DNA of 64,000 nucleotides, from contig JAXRKN010000043.1 of NCBI GenBank assembly GCA_038502055.1, positions 6,882,001 through 6,946,000 of the forward strand, written 5' to 3'. The stretch is from Tanytarsus gracilentus. Taxonomy: Eukaryota > Arthropoda > Insecta > Diptera > Chironomidae. Position numbers and translations under genes: made by a program. The notes under the pieces were generated by a model. That model was not told the origin of the DNA and did no database searches. It saw nothing but the letters and a program-made list of their open reading frames with translations. Positions 13,885-28,800 of the stretch are shown in pieces. Every line of letters starts with the position of its first letter. Within the stretch, counting starts at the first letter, position 1.

Positions 13885-16800
13885 TTAGACCCATTTGGCG
13901 AATTTTTGACGAGCCTGCGGATAATGTGAAATGAAATTTGATATTTTTTCTGTGAATATTGCAATTCATTACCTCTTCAACAAAAGATTTTTTGATCGGC
14001 ACAAAACCATTATTTTCGGCATTGGAGATAATTGAGTCGGCCAAGCTTTTGATCTCTCTTTTTGGTTCTCTGTTCTCGAAATTTTGAGTCTAAATAAAAA
14101 GGAGGTCATTAAATTTTTATTAAATCTTAATTTTAAAATTTTACCTCAAATCTTTCGATTACATCAGCAAATGCACTTCTTTCGATTGGAATCACTGTCT
14201 TTTGGCGAGGCATAATTTGTGGTTTTTGATTGAGTTCTTGAGCTAATGTTCGCATGGTATTGACAGGTCGGAATGGCTTCAATGGCTTAACCTGATTGTT
14301 CTGCTGAACTTTACTCTCAAGTTCATCAATCAATTCTTGAATGCGATTTTTATCGCCAACTCTAAATGACTCGAGTTCAATGATCCGCCTTTCAAGTGTC
14401 TCCACTTCTTCTTTCAACTCTCCATTTGTGACCTCGAAGTTTTTCAATTCTTTGTGCATTTTTTGTAGTTGTCGCTTGAGCAACATTTGTTCATTTTTGT
14501 GAGCGTTTTCGTTTTCTTTAAGTGCAGTGCGAACCACATGCAAATCCTCTTCTGCCCGCCGAAGTTTCTTCTTTTCTTTCTCTAAAGCGTCCGCTAATGG
14601 TCCATTGATGTAGGCTTGAAGCTTTTGATATTCGTCCTTCGAACAACTGAGCTCCTCAAAAAGCTCCGAATTTTTCTTTTGTTGCTCTTTAAGCTCACGA
14701 CTTAATTTTCCATTTCGATTTTTTAACTGATATTCATTTTCCTCGAGAGCAGCGATTCTCTCGTGAGCGTCTTCCGTGTCCTTTATGAGTCTCTTCTCAA
14801 GCTGCTGAACTTTCGATCGCAAGCTCACTTCCAACTTTTCATAATATGCAATTTTATCTTTGTACTCTTTTTCCATCTGCGCCCACAAATTATCGGCATT
14901 CTCCAGCGTCTCTTGATACGCTCGATTGAGGTCGTTAATTTTCTGCGCTAATTGCCTTTCGCGTGCCTGCGATTCTTGCAGCTTTTTATGAATCGGATGA
15001 TCGGCTGAAATCTCAATGTGAGATAATGTGTTGGTTATTGCTGGCTTAATCATCAATGGCATTTGAATTTTTCTCATTCTCCACATTTGGAAGAGAGCGA
15101 CGGCGGGTATGAAAGCTTGCGACATGGCGAGACGACGCGTGAGTTCTTTCTCACTCGCTTCCAATGCCTTTATTCGATCCTCGGAGTGTTGAAGGCATTC
15201 CTCGAGATAATCGACGCTCTCGCGTGCTTCTTCATACTTATCTTGATAGGAATTTTTGCACATGTCAAGTTCAGAATTTCTCTGGTTCATTACCTCATAA
15301 TCTTCCTCTAATTTTTGCCATCGAAGTCTCGTCTCATTTTCAATTTCCTCAAGTTCACAATTTGCCTCTTCAAGTTCCTCATTTTTGCGTCTCAATTTTT
15401 CAACGGATTCCTTCAGTAAGTTCACTCGAGACTCGAGTTGAGCCTCGCGATCAAGTCTCTTAGCTAAAAGTTTCGTTCGATCTTCGCCTGTACTTTCGTA
15501 GACCTCCAATTTACCCTCCAACATCTTCATTCGTTCCTCGTAGAATTTAAGGTGTCGTCGCTCAATGGCATCAAAGCCTGTTGACATCATTTGAGCTGAG
15601 TGTGTCGAGAGGTTGGAGGTGCTGCCTAGGTTCTTCGTTGACTCTTCCACTTTCTTCCTGAAGCGGTTGAGTTTTTCAATTTCAGCGTAAAGTGCTGCAT
15701 TCGTTTGTAAAGCTTCCTCGCCTTCGGTCTGCGTCTCGTGATCGGAATTAAAAAGTTCCTTCTTGGGCTCAGAAAAGGACTTAAGAGTTGGTGTCGATGA
15801 TGTGTAGGGTTGAACGGTCGCGATCATTTTCTGATTTTTAGGTGGATTTTGAATACTTGGCGGCAAAACTGGCTCGGGTATTTTTTGAGGTGATGATTTG
15901 ATTTTTTCCTATAATTTAAGAAAAAGTTAATCTTTAACTTCCTGCTAATCTCAAAGAATTACCATTGAAGAATATTCCATGGAAGAGAATTCATCGCCAA
16001 TCAGACCTTGATCGTGAGACAATGCCTCCAAGCTGTTAAGCAGCATAAGCATCTGCGAAAAGCAGAGCTTATCATCGTCATTGTAGAACGATCTCTTCGA
16101 CATCTTTGTAATGTGAGCGCGCATATCGTCAGTGGGTAATTGATCCATTAGCTGCAGATAGAAAGAGTTCAATGAGCGAAAATGGGTCGACGAGCGGTTG
16201 TTTTTTTATTTCGAGCGAAATAGAGAAAGAGAAACAAGTTGAACATTACCGAAATTGAGCATGGTGACACGCTCTGATGATCGTCTAAATGGTGACTGTT
16301 AGGTGAGGTTATGCCCGAGTCTGAAGACATCGTCATCATCATAAGATCTTCCGAGTCTTTCTCACGCCAACAGTTACAAGTGTCTTTCGAGTCTGGTGTC
16401 AAATTGCTTCGGAGTGACCACTATGAGGAGGAAAAGAGAAATATGAGTACTAACAGTAAATTATACGCATCGTGATGGATTCGTTATAGTTGGAGATTTA
16501 TGGCTATGAATGTCATTTTCTCAATTTTTAACGGTTTTTTGGATTTCAAATTTTTAGCAGAATTTTGCAAAATTCATCCATAAAATTAATTTCAAATTTT
16601 CCGCACTGTTTATGTAAAAAAACACTTTTACAGGGCCTTAAACTTGAAGATGCATGACAGTGAATTTATGATGAGTTTATTTTATAAACAAAGGGCGGTC
16701 CAAGCAATAAAAACAAAATACTTTGTCATGAAGAAAATATTATAAAATTGAGGTTGAATGGCAGAGAGAGTCATTAGGAATGTATCTCTAAAAGCACCAT

Positions 16801-19800
16801 CAAGAAAGTTGGACAAAAGAGAACTTAACCCACAAAAAAAAAGTGCGAGCACAAAGCTGTATTTCATAATTTATTGATTTCTATGCGCCATAAAAAAATG
16901 GATTTAATGGATTTCAAAACGTTCACTTGCGAGCGTGGAAACCTCTCTCTTAGCATAATGGCACCGCCGTCACATGTAACATGCTGCCTCGAGAGAATTC
17001 TTTTCAACGACAAAAAAAGAAGAAAACTATTTTTATGTTGCAGAATGGAACGAAACGTGCGACAACAGAAAATGACTCATAAACAGGTTAATGCACATGT
17101 GTTTTCGCGATTAAATTCTGAATGAATGACTTTATGCTGGAGGCAACAAGAAGAGAGCCGAGAAAAATAAGAGTTAAAGCCTCAGAACTCACACAAAGTG
17201 AATTATTACAAAACTCAAATCAAAAACTGACCATGACTGCTTTTTGGCGCGCGAATATGGGATTTAATTGAAGCGATTTATTTCGCTCATGCTTATGTGA
17301 GTCATCAACCTGATCAACGGCGAGATCGTTATGAGAAAAACGTGCTGAATATTAAGCATTTTCAACCATTGCTCATTCTTCTCCAACTTACTTTATCTTG
17401 ATTCTCTTCCAATTCAAGAATTCTAAATTCAAGCAGTTCATTCTGTTCACGCAGCTCATGACTCTCTTTCTCCAGGCGCTTCTCACGCTCTTCCAGATAT
17501 TTCATACGATCTTGTACACGATCTTTGTCCATGATGTTGCCATTCTGTTCCTATTGCGAGAGAGAGAGATTTCAGATAAATTAAACGAAAATTTAGAGCA
17601 TGAAAATAAAATTGGAACAAAATTATTAATTAATTATGAAACAAATTAATTACTTCAAAAAAAGTAAATACCTCGAGTGATTTCTGCAATTCTTCAATTC
17701 TTTTTTGTGACTCACTGAGTTCTCGCTTTATTTCTTCATACTTCAGTTGTAGTGCATTCAAGGACTCGCCACCACCAACACCATCACTGTGACTTTCTTT
17801 AACCTCAATGATCGTCGTTGCATTTCGCATCGTGGCATTGCTATCGAGGTGCGGCATCACTATATGCTGATTGTTGTTTTCCATCTTTATGAATGTCTTG
17901 AATGCTGATTCTTCTGTTTTTAGCGATGCTGGTGATTGATGATGATGCTGTCGAGCGGAAATTTTAGTTGTTTTTACTTTTTCACATATATATATTTATA
18001 TTTTTTTTATTGCAACACTTTCACTCTCATTACTTGCTGTTATTGATGCAGTGACTTACCGTCATTGTGGCCGTTGCATCTGATAGATTCACATGGGTTA
18101 CAAATCGTTCACCTTTCAACTCGGCACGCATCGATTTCTCTCCGGTGCTGTCACTGCCAATGTCTCCAATCATCGTTGTGCTGCGCATCTGCAATGGACA
18201 AGTCGAAGAAGAAGATTGAAATTATTTTCTCTAATCAAGCTGAATAACTTTTTTTTTATTCCTCCCATCACACAACGATTTAATATAATGGTGAGAGATT
18301 TAAATTACGACATTTTCGTGTGCAATTTAACTCATAATTCTCTCCATCGAAAAAAAAAGAAGTGTTCAACAATTTCTTCTTTCACTTTACATATATTGCG
18401 ATATTCACACGGAGTGTGAACTGTTACAATTAAATAATCGACAGCGATATAGATGAAAAGTGAGAGAAGTGCTTTGTGATAATTATAGCGCGTCGTAATA
18501 GAGCATAATCGTTGAAGTACCTCGGCATTTAATGGAATGAAGGAGGAGTGCGATGAATAGAGGTTCAAAATTTTATCGTCCGGAAAGTAAAAATTAACGG
18601 TTTAAAATTTTAATCGCGAGAACTTCAAATTTATTTTTTATTTATTTTGTAATTTTTTTCCTACTCGATCTAAATTTTCTTAATTTTTGCCATTTTTAAT
18701 TTTTTCCATCCTACTCGAGCTCAAATTTAATTCAGCAAATGCTAAAAATCCACTTATTGTACCTAAAGGTGTTATGGCGATGATTTCAAAAGCAAAGAAG
18801 AAGATGATCCGATCAATTGGGATGGGAGAGACTTCAATTGTTGTCTAATTATTTCAATTCTCTCAACGCTCGTCCAAGACAACATTATAGGCAAAAAAGA
18901 TTGCGCTGACATAATACAATAACAGCACATAGCGTCTCTATTGGTTTTTTACCTCATATATGCTAATTTCTGTTTAAATCATTCGCTATTGAAAAGAGAG
19001 TGTTTCGGCGTGCTTTTGCCTTTTGCCGACATTTCCTCCCGTGCGCGTCTAACATAACCTTTAATGCCAACCAAAAAAAAGAGAGAAAAATAATTTCACT
19101 TCTTTCATTGCGATCATAATTTGTTATTTTATTGTTTTTCCTACTTAAGGTGTATGATTTTTGTGCTTGCATACACAACATAAAAAGTGCTTCATCTCGA
19201 CTTATTTGGAAGCATGGAAGTTAACAATAAAAACTATAGTTTGATTTTTTTTCTACCTCATAAGGTTATGCTTTATATTTTAATCAAGGGGGTGTTGGGT
19301 AACATTTAAATTAATTAAAATTATAGCAAATAAATAATTATTAAATCAGTAAAACCCCCTTGAATCTACACATTACGAAATAATTTCGTGAATGAAGTTC
19401 CAAGTTTATTAGCATGCTCTTTATTAAATGTTGCACGAAGCAGTAGCGCTTCTCCACCTCCATCACATCTCATTCCAAATTAGTTTAAACCTTTTCAACA
19501 TTTCAGACGTGAATGTGAGGCTTTTAAACAATCGAAAATGTTTTAAATAATTTTTCATACATGCACAAAAAATGAAAATTAACGATTTAAAGACTAATGA
19601 AAGGTTTAATTGAGTGGTCAATTAACAAAAGAAATTTAAAGTCAAATCTGTGACAATTTCTTTTGTTGTGAATTAATAATTAGTTCAAGAGAGTTGTTTG
19701 AAATTAAAACTTTTTGAAAATTTAGCAGATGCTCTCAACTTTTTTCGCTTACTTTGATAATCCGTTTTTTGGTCACTTATTTTTGAAATTAAAAATTACG

Positions 19801-22800
19801 TTATGAAAATTCACATTAAAAAACACAGTAAACTTCTTAACGTAATTTTTAATTTCAAAAATAAGGAACCAAAAAAATTATCATCATAGTAAGCTAAAAA
19901 CTTAAGAGAAGCTGAAAACTTTAAATTTTTCCAAATTGTAAAATTTTGCACAAAAATATTTTTTAAAGCCCTCAAACTTCAAGTAAGTCTAAACTTAATT
20001 CCAGATAAGCTTATAAAATTGAATAGAAAATAATTGAGCATTAAAACCTTTTTATATTCAGCTATTTTCACATAAACGCAGAGGATTTTTTAAGTATTTA
20101 TTTATTTGATCACTTCTCTATAGAGAAAGTTTATTTTTCTTGCATATATGAACACCTCCTCCCCATTCAATATTTAAAAATGTGCTCTTTCGTGAGAGCA
20201 ACAATAATGTGTGAATATAAAAATAAATTCATTATTGCCTCTCGCGTTAATTCAACAAACGTGCATTGTACGCAATAGATATCACTTTGCGAATTCCTTC
20301 ATTGCATGGCCTATCAATGGGTGACTAATGCCTCGCATGTATATCAATGACAATAAGTTTAAAAAATTGTTAAATTCGCACTTTCGAATTGAGCATACAG
20401 TCGTGTATGGTACAATTGAGTGTTTAATGCATAATCGATGTCAATATTCGCTACAAGTGGTCAAGTTACTTTTATTGGAGATGAAAGGAAAACTCTTTTT
20501 TATTCGGGTGTTATATTGAGCACAAAATTGGTGTATGTTGTGTAAAAAAGAAAGACCCAAAAAAATTACATAAAAAAATCTCCAATCTTTCCTTTCAATT
20601 AAGCTTTATAGCTGCTGCAATTACTACTGGCCGAATGAGCAAACAAAAGAGATATGCAGACCATGAATAATGATTTAACATACAAACTATTTAACTCTCA
20701 TTATTTTATCGCGCTTAAATTACGCGTTGAAATTTAATATTTTTTCATCTGCTCATAATGCCTCGTTATATATCGAGGGTTGAGGGATTCAATAAAATGC
20801 AAGGTGAGATTGAGCAGTAAAATTTATTCAAAGCTGCTTAAAAGACAATGAGAGGTGAATTGGAAAATTGCAAAAAAAAATTATTTCAAAATTCAATTTT
20901 TTGCACACTTTCGACTTTTTATAAATTCTCTAAAAAAAAGTAATGACTTCATTGGGTAATGAGACGTGGTGTCATTTTAGACGCTCGACAATTGCAAAAA
21001 AAGTTTCTTCCGTCATTTGTCGTCACACAATAAAATTAATAATGCCTTATATTGTCTCCGTACGTCCTTATTACATTACGAAATAATCGACTTTGCAATT
21101 TATTAAAGTCGACACTAAATCTCTTTCACTCTCATTTCATTTGTGAGAGCATGAGCGCCAACGATTCTGCTGTGCGGTTGTGCCAGTTCAAGATCTCGTT
21201 AGTGCACCAGCTTTCTTTATTATGACTGCACTCGCATACTTTATACTTATCGATCTGATTACTTAATACTGTTTTATGTATGGTTTTACATATTGCGCGA
21301 CAATGTGCATGACTGGTGTTCGCGGATGAAAGGAAGTGTGGGATGAACGCACATACAATTAGTGCTCTTATGCCACACTTTCATCTGTTCACTGACCGAC
21401 TATTTGAGCGACGGTTTAGAGCTTAGGCGACAACTTTCATTTAATGTCATCAAAAAGCCACCCATGACTGATATTTATAGGCTGATTATTAGAGAGACAT
21501 ATGTTAATTCGATGATAAATTTGCATAAAAATTTTCAATTCCAAAATGCAAGCATCAATTTTTTATCAACTTTATCTTTCTCACTTTTTTTGGACATTGA
21601 CTTTTTGAAACAAAAATGCTGTGGCTTCGAATGGAAAGTGAAAGCGGCATGCGGTGTGCCAGTGAACGAAATCTAAATGGCATGTATAGCAAATAACCAT
21701 CATAAAATCATTATTGATACGAGACTGACGCATAAATGGTAGAAAAAATTTAAGCTCTGTGCCATTTTTCCTTAATTCAAGGGTTGGAAACATTTTTTAA
21801 CAAAATGTTTTATATTTCACATAAAAATTACAATTCTCTGACATTTTTATGTCGTGCCTCAATTTATTTCCTCACAAAACCCACTCATTCGTAGGCGGAA
21901 TCGTTAAGTAGTAGCTTCAAAAAAATAAAAAATTTGCGTACATAGTTTGAAAACGAAAGTACAATTTAATTATGAAAATCATCACAGTCATAATTCACAT
22001 ACTTTACTCGACGCGCTTCAATCAATTCCTCGCCTCATGTTTGTTCACTTAAACGCATCTTAATTGACCGTTAAAAATCTTTTCATGCTACAATTGGCTT
22101 CTAATTTTTAGTTATTTTCGCACGTCAATCAACGAGACAATTACGGCTTTAGAACTTTCTTCCTCTCGCTAGAAAAAATAGAGTTGAGTTTCAATTTAAC
22201 AGAATTTATACAGAATCAAGTGAGAGAAAAACTGTAAATGATTATTACGCTTCAAGCACATTATTATCATCATCTTTCGCACTTAATGATTTCATTTCTT
22301 CCGCGTCGTTTTTATTCGTTAATTCGCGATTGCTCGCACCTTCCTGTCTGGTTTGAAGAAGGGAATATTTGTGATTTTTATGCTTTAAATTTCACTTAAT
22401 ATCGCAAATTTTGATTGTCCGGATGAAATTTAATAACCGCATGCGAGAACGATGATAGGATGACGGGATGTAGCAAGATCCGTTCTTGTGGTCAATTGAC
22501 AAATCAATTATAGTGCAGAGCTGTAATTGGACGTTATTTGATTGGCTTCCAGCGGAAATTCATATCATTCGAAGAATCTCTAAGCACCATAAAAGGCCCT
22601 AATTGTCGGAGAGAAATTGCGTGCACGCTCCAAACTCTTTCTAATGCTTTCTTTAGCATGAAATGAAATGCGGTGAAAAGAATTTTTTGTAATTTTCGCG
22701 CTTAAGCGAGCAAAAAAAGTTTAAACGCGTTGTAGAATTTTCGTGAAATTAGTTTTTTTCTCCTCATTGCGCTTGATGAGAATCGCATTATGCGGCGATC

Positions 22801-25800
22801 GAGAGAAAGATGATGCCCAGCCCACAAAGTAAGAAGAGGATGATAAGTGAAAATTTGAATAAATTGTAAAGAAACATAAAAATAATAAAAGCTTCAAGTC
22901 ATTGGCATGGATGAATGGACGTGATGGAAGAGAAAATATTAAGATGGGATTAAACAAGTTAAGAGTAAATTTTAAAGATAAAAAAATTGCGGTTGGGACC
23001 ACAAAAAGAGCATCGGCGTTAAACAAACAGAACATCATCATCAAGATGCTGTTTATCTTTCTTGTTTTCCACTGAACTTATCGATATCTTTTCCTTCATG
23101 TTTTGGGCATTTGAGAGGGAGAAGAGAAAACATCAAGACAAGCATTAACATCGGAAATAAATGGGTTAAAACAAAAAAAAATATGTGTGCACGCCGGAGT
23201 AAGTAAAGAAGAATTGAGAATTAACCTGTTCAATAACCTACTTCAAATTTGCTCTCTCGCCAAAGAGATCTTTCACCTGAACCTCTTAATATGAGCACCG
23301 TTGAGAGCCGGTGGCGAACGAAAGGAAATTGGAAATTGACTTTTATTGCTTTTTTGTCAGCGATGATGTGCAAGAAATTTTTATGATGAAAAACTTTTTC
23401 TTTTTTTCACTTTCTTTCGATGGTGAAAAAAAAATTTAAATATTGGTTGTGCGAAAAAAAATCGTTGGTTTTGCAACTTACCGAATAGAGAAAAGATCAA
23501 TGAACTATGTCTAATTGGCAGTGTGGAATGGATGTAGGAAAAAATCTACGATAGTTAGCGATTTTCGTCTGGGGGGTCGCGGCGGTTGAGATTTTTGACA
23601 GATTTTTTTTGGAAACCGTTAAAATTTAAAAGTTTAATTTATTTAGAAAAAAAATTAGAGATTTCGTTTTATGCATAATTCAAATCATTCAAGTCAAAAT
23701 TAACAAATAAAAATTCCTCACTTCAAAAAAATGTGAATTTAATAAGAAAATTTCCAGAGCTCACAATCAAAAAAATTCAACGAGATGCTCTTAATGCATT
23801 TTAAATTTTTAGTTTCTTCACAAGCATTAGAAATTTTCTTGGAAATGCATGACTCATAATTTAAGAATTCTCTCATTCATAAACAGCACTTAAATGAAGT
23901 GGTTCAACCAAAAAAAAAATATTTGTGTCTGATCTGATTTTTTCTCTCCCTTTCATTTCATTTATCTTCTCCCTCGTTTGGTGCGTGTGAACCGAGCAAA
24001 GAAGAGTTTTCGAGCAGATAAAGGCGAAAAGCATTTTTCACAGCAGTGCTCATCTTCTAACAAATGGCCCGAGAGGCATATTCGCCAAGAGATGATGGAT
24101 TTTTGGCATTTTAAAATTGCAAAGAAATTCCAGTGTAAAAAAATATAAATAATGTTTATAGAGCTTTAAAGGCCTCGCTGATGATTATTCATATGGGAAT
24201 GAATGAAGTTATTAGACAATCGCACGGTAATGCTTTTTGCACTATGCATGATATTTACTATCTCTCGCTGAGCTCTGAGAAAAAAATATGGATCCATTAT
24301 GAACAAACAAATCTTACTCTTTTATACACGAGAGAGGGAGAGAAAAGATGAGACATGATGAATTATTCAACAGCGTTTTTAGTATCACAACACCCAAAGT
24401 GTCATAAAAAATGGCGATGATTCATCAAAGAGTGTCGGCAATGATGACACGACTCTATTGTGGTTTATCTTAAGATATTTTTGAATATCAAAATTGTTCG
24501 CAGATACACGTGACAGATCCAAATAAAGTTTCGAGAGAATGAAGATTGATGATCGAATTTTTAAAGGGAACCAAGCTTGAAACCGCAGATATTTGAATTT
24601 ATTATAAAATTAAAATTAAAATTATTGAAAGTGTCAAATTTATAAATTTTCTATGTTTAAAAGGATTAAAAATTTAAACCGAAAGCATGACTTCGCGTAG
24701 CTCAAATTAAATAACATTTTTTTTTGCTCTGGTCGAGTTGACACAAAATAAAATTGAGCGAGTCAATCAGTAAGTCGAGTGTGGAGTCGCGAAAAAAAAA
24801 TGTAAGCAACATACAGCATCAAGTGATCAAGAAAAGACAAAAGAAGAAAAAGAAAGGAGAAGTTTGGCGAGCAGCGATCGAGTATTAAGAAAAAAAGAAA
24901 GTTCACTTTTCTTCACGTGTGTATGAAAAAGAAACATAAAAAATTGGAAATGATCAGCTCATGCGACATGTCTTTTATCCGAAAATTTAATGGACTTATG
25001 AGTGAGTCGAAAAATGAGCAGATAATTACTGCATGGAGGGATTAGCCGCAAATTAGACTTCCAAGCCCTGCTTGCACGCCGTTACAAAATTAGATTAGAG
25101 TGCCTTCGAGCTCACAAACGTAAACACTGTGATTCATGAAAGCGGAATAAGAAACGTGAAGAGCTTCATGTTTTTCGGGCATTAAATGCATTTTTATGTT
25201 TTGCAGTCATAACGGAAAAAATCAGCGGCTCGGTGAAAGAAGGAGGAAAAGTAAAAGTTCTTCCTCAACTTGCAGGTAACATGTTAGCAGCTCGCATATG
25301 GTTTTCAAGTAATAGACATGATAATAACCGTCCACCTAACCAATTAACAAACTCATTCAAGCGAGCATCGCGCTAATTAATTAAAAATTATGAAATGAAA
25401 AATTTTTTCCTCCTCTCGACCAAACAATTAGCAGCAATATATTTTTTTTATTATCACCTCCATAAATGGCGCTATTCATGCGTAACGCCAATTCCTCGGT
25501 CTATTGTGCGGTAGTGCAATATTTTGAGAACAATAATTGGAGGATTTATTGCACCAGCCTTGAGGTTTAAGGATTGAGAAAATAGCACATAGAGCACACA
25601 ATTATTCAACCTTCATGGAATGTCTCTCAATGTCATATTCGGAGTGTTGAGTTTTGCATATTGTTTAAGCTTTGCAGTGGAACGAAACTCAAGAATTTAC
25701 GGTGATTTTAATTTTGGTGGTTAGAAGTTGAAATTTTATATTTATTATTTTAAATTTTTGTTTAAAAAGACGTTTAATTTATTTTACAATAACTTTTGTA

Positions 25801-28800
25801 ATATTCTTTAAAAAATGTTAAAATTTTCTTATCACTGATTAAATTTTTCGTTAATTTAATTTTTTTTTTAAATTTTTGCGTTAATTGATTTTTTAAATTT
25901 TTTCCGTTATTTTTCAGATTTCATGTAAATTGAATTTAATTTTTTGAAACATTTTAAAAATATTAAAATTTTCTATTACCTAATTTTTTAAAAAATTTCA
26001 AATTTTCCGTTATTTTTTAGATTTCATTTAAATTCAATTTAATTTTTTTCTATTTAAGAACAAATTTTCGACTCACCATATTTTCCTATAACTTCTTTAT
26101 TCCATTACAAATTTGCTATTGTCAGCGGTATGAAAAAATTAATAATTCAACAAATTGCGTGGTAGGTGATTAAAATTCAACCTAATATCGTGATAATAAT
26201 TATCCACAGCGATATCTCTCTTTTAATGAAAATTTTTTTATTTTCGTGTGTTATAATTTCGGTAAATTTCACTTTCGTATATCACAGTCCATACAACAAA
26301 AGATGAAAGAAGGTAGAAACATGGAAAACAGCATATCTTATTTTTTGCGCTCTTATATTGGACTTTCTCTCATTCCTTTTGGATTCCACCACGTTAAGGC
26401 ACCTTCTCTTCCATCCGAAAAAAAATATATACGGAATTGACGATAAATGCCGCGCGCTTCGAGGCACAATATTTGAGGTTGCCTTTTTCTTCCAATTGTC
26501 GTTGCTCTTTTTTTTCGTGTGTGCCTTTTTATATCAGGCTCGAGGGCAATGGCAGCAGAAAATCACTTTAATATTGTTTCAATTATTATTGCAGGTCGCA
26601 CCGTGAAAATTCCTCAAGGTTTTTTTTATTTCATCGATTTCTTAAGCGAACTCGATCGCACGTATAAGCACATGTGCGATTACCAAAAATTTAATTTTTA
26701 TTGACACGATTTGAATGAACAAAAAATGTTTTTTTTTGGTAACACCATAAAATTATTGCGAGTTCTATCGAGCAATTCTCAAGTTTTCTATTTTTTTTTA
26801 TTTCAATTTTAGCTCACGGCTACATTTCACATTTCAACGGTGAACTATTGACATCTGGAGAGTTTTCACTCGACTCTATACAAATGGTCAGTTCTTTCAC
26901 TTTAAGTTATCCCGGGGAATAAAAAAAATCGATATGTGACGACGTCTCTTACACCTTTCTCAATCTACCTCAAATGCACGACTGAATCGATCAACAACAA
27001 CTTGCTCGAATGTTTTTTTTCTTGTACATTGTGAGACCGAAACAGGTCTCTCGCTTACTCTCTTAGCTTTACATAAATTGAAGTGTGTGAGAAAGAGAGA
27101 AAGAGCGCGCGCTCAAACTTTGGATGCATATAAAAAATAACAGAGAATAATAATAAAGCCGAGAGTGTGGCGCAATGTGGAATTGAATGAGAAATCTTTA
27201 AGGTATGAATGAAATAAGAAGGCGACGGTCTTTCCTGTTCATAAGATCATATATATGCTATGTGTGTATGTGTTCATTATGCTTTATGAATGAACTCACC
27301 TGAGATTCATGCGTTCTCATGCTGGAAATTTCTCGTTCTTTGGATTTTAATTCTTCGAGCTGGAAAGAAAGAATTAAGAAAAGAATTTTTTGTGATGAAT
27401 AGAAAGATTCAATTTTACAAAATCCATAAGCTCACTCATGAAGAGATTTTTAAATGTGATAATCTGAACGTCTTAAAAGTTATTAATGGACTCGGTTGGA
27501 GTTCTTAATAGACTTTGAAAATTTTTATGAGCTAAAATTATTTAAATTCTAAAATCAACTGCGATGAATTTTTTTTAATTCGAACTCATTAAGGCAACTG
27601 CTCTAGAAACTTAGCGATCACTTTTGCCCTATGCACAATCATTGTTAAACTCTCATAATGCATTATTAAGAACATTTCTCATGTCTCGCTTTAAATTTAT
27701 AGACACTGCATATTGTTCACACGAAAAAAAGATTTCCTCAATTCACGAATTCGTTATGATTTCAATTAATTTTTGTAAAACTGAGGCGAGCTTGTTACGT
27801 ACACCTTGTCAATGCGATCGAATTGATCATTGCAAACTAGCCGAACCTCTCCTTAAAATCTGTTAAAGTGTAAACAACTATTTTGTGCTCTCAAAGGAAT
27901 GAGTTACATTCCAGACTCGAGTGAGACATGGAAAATGAGAATCTTGATAGCCTTAGCTTCATTAAACTTTAGAATGTAATTTTCTCTCCTCATTGAATAA
28001 ATTTTAGTAATTCCGTAAGTTCTAAATATTAGCAGTCGAGAACCATGCCTGGTCGTGACTTACCAGTCTCTGTATTTCTGCCTTTGCCGATGCCATAATC
28101 TGATCGACTTTTGCGTCGTTAGATACCAAAGTTGAATTTTTTGTGCCTTTGACTGCGGACGTGCATGTACAATTTCTCAATTTCTTTTCAAATAAATTCC
28201 GCGAGTCTCTCAACGTCGCCATTTCCTCCATGAGCTTGGCAATGTCTGTCGTGTGCTTGGCAGACTCATTGGCAGCCGCTTTCTTAACATTTCCAATGAC
28301 TTCAAGCAACTTCTTTGTCTCGTTTCTTAACTTCCGATATTCGCTATCGTGTGAGGCTCTAGAAAAAAAAGTAAAAGCAATTAAAAGTAGATCAAAATTT
28401 TAATTTTTAATTTATGATCAGAGATTGAAGTTGATTGAAAAGTAAATAAATAATTTTAACCTGTTTTTAAAATTTAATTTAATTAATAGAAAAAATTTCC
28501 CGCTCTTAAGATTTTTCGGTTACTTTGATAAATTTAAAATTTAAAAAGTACGTTTTAAAATTCACAGTAAACTTCATAACGTATTTTTTTAATTTAAAAG
28601 TCAGGTACCAAAAAAATTATTATCAAAGTAATCGAAAATCTTTTATAAAATAATTTAAGTCTCAACCTCTGACATGCTATATATTTACCTCAATTCACGC
28701 ACTCCATTTCTCTCGCGTTGTAAAAGCTTACGAAGATCGGAAATTTCAAGATTCAATTTCTCATTTTGCGTTATGAGCTTAACAATTAGTTGCGCATTAT

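Noticed and set aside
13751..13972. Read-through of the last coiled-coil exon past the GAG|GTAATG donor
   Set aside because: The continuation loses coiled-coil character. A 58-nt GT-AG intron leads instead to a short exon with an early stop, matching the other small introns of this gene.
26246..26704. Cluster of short plus-strand frames inside intron 3 of the coiled-coil gene
   Set aside because: They overlap each other in different frames, contain long T runs and have no acceptor-donor pair consistent with one frame.
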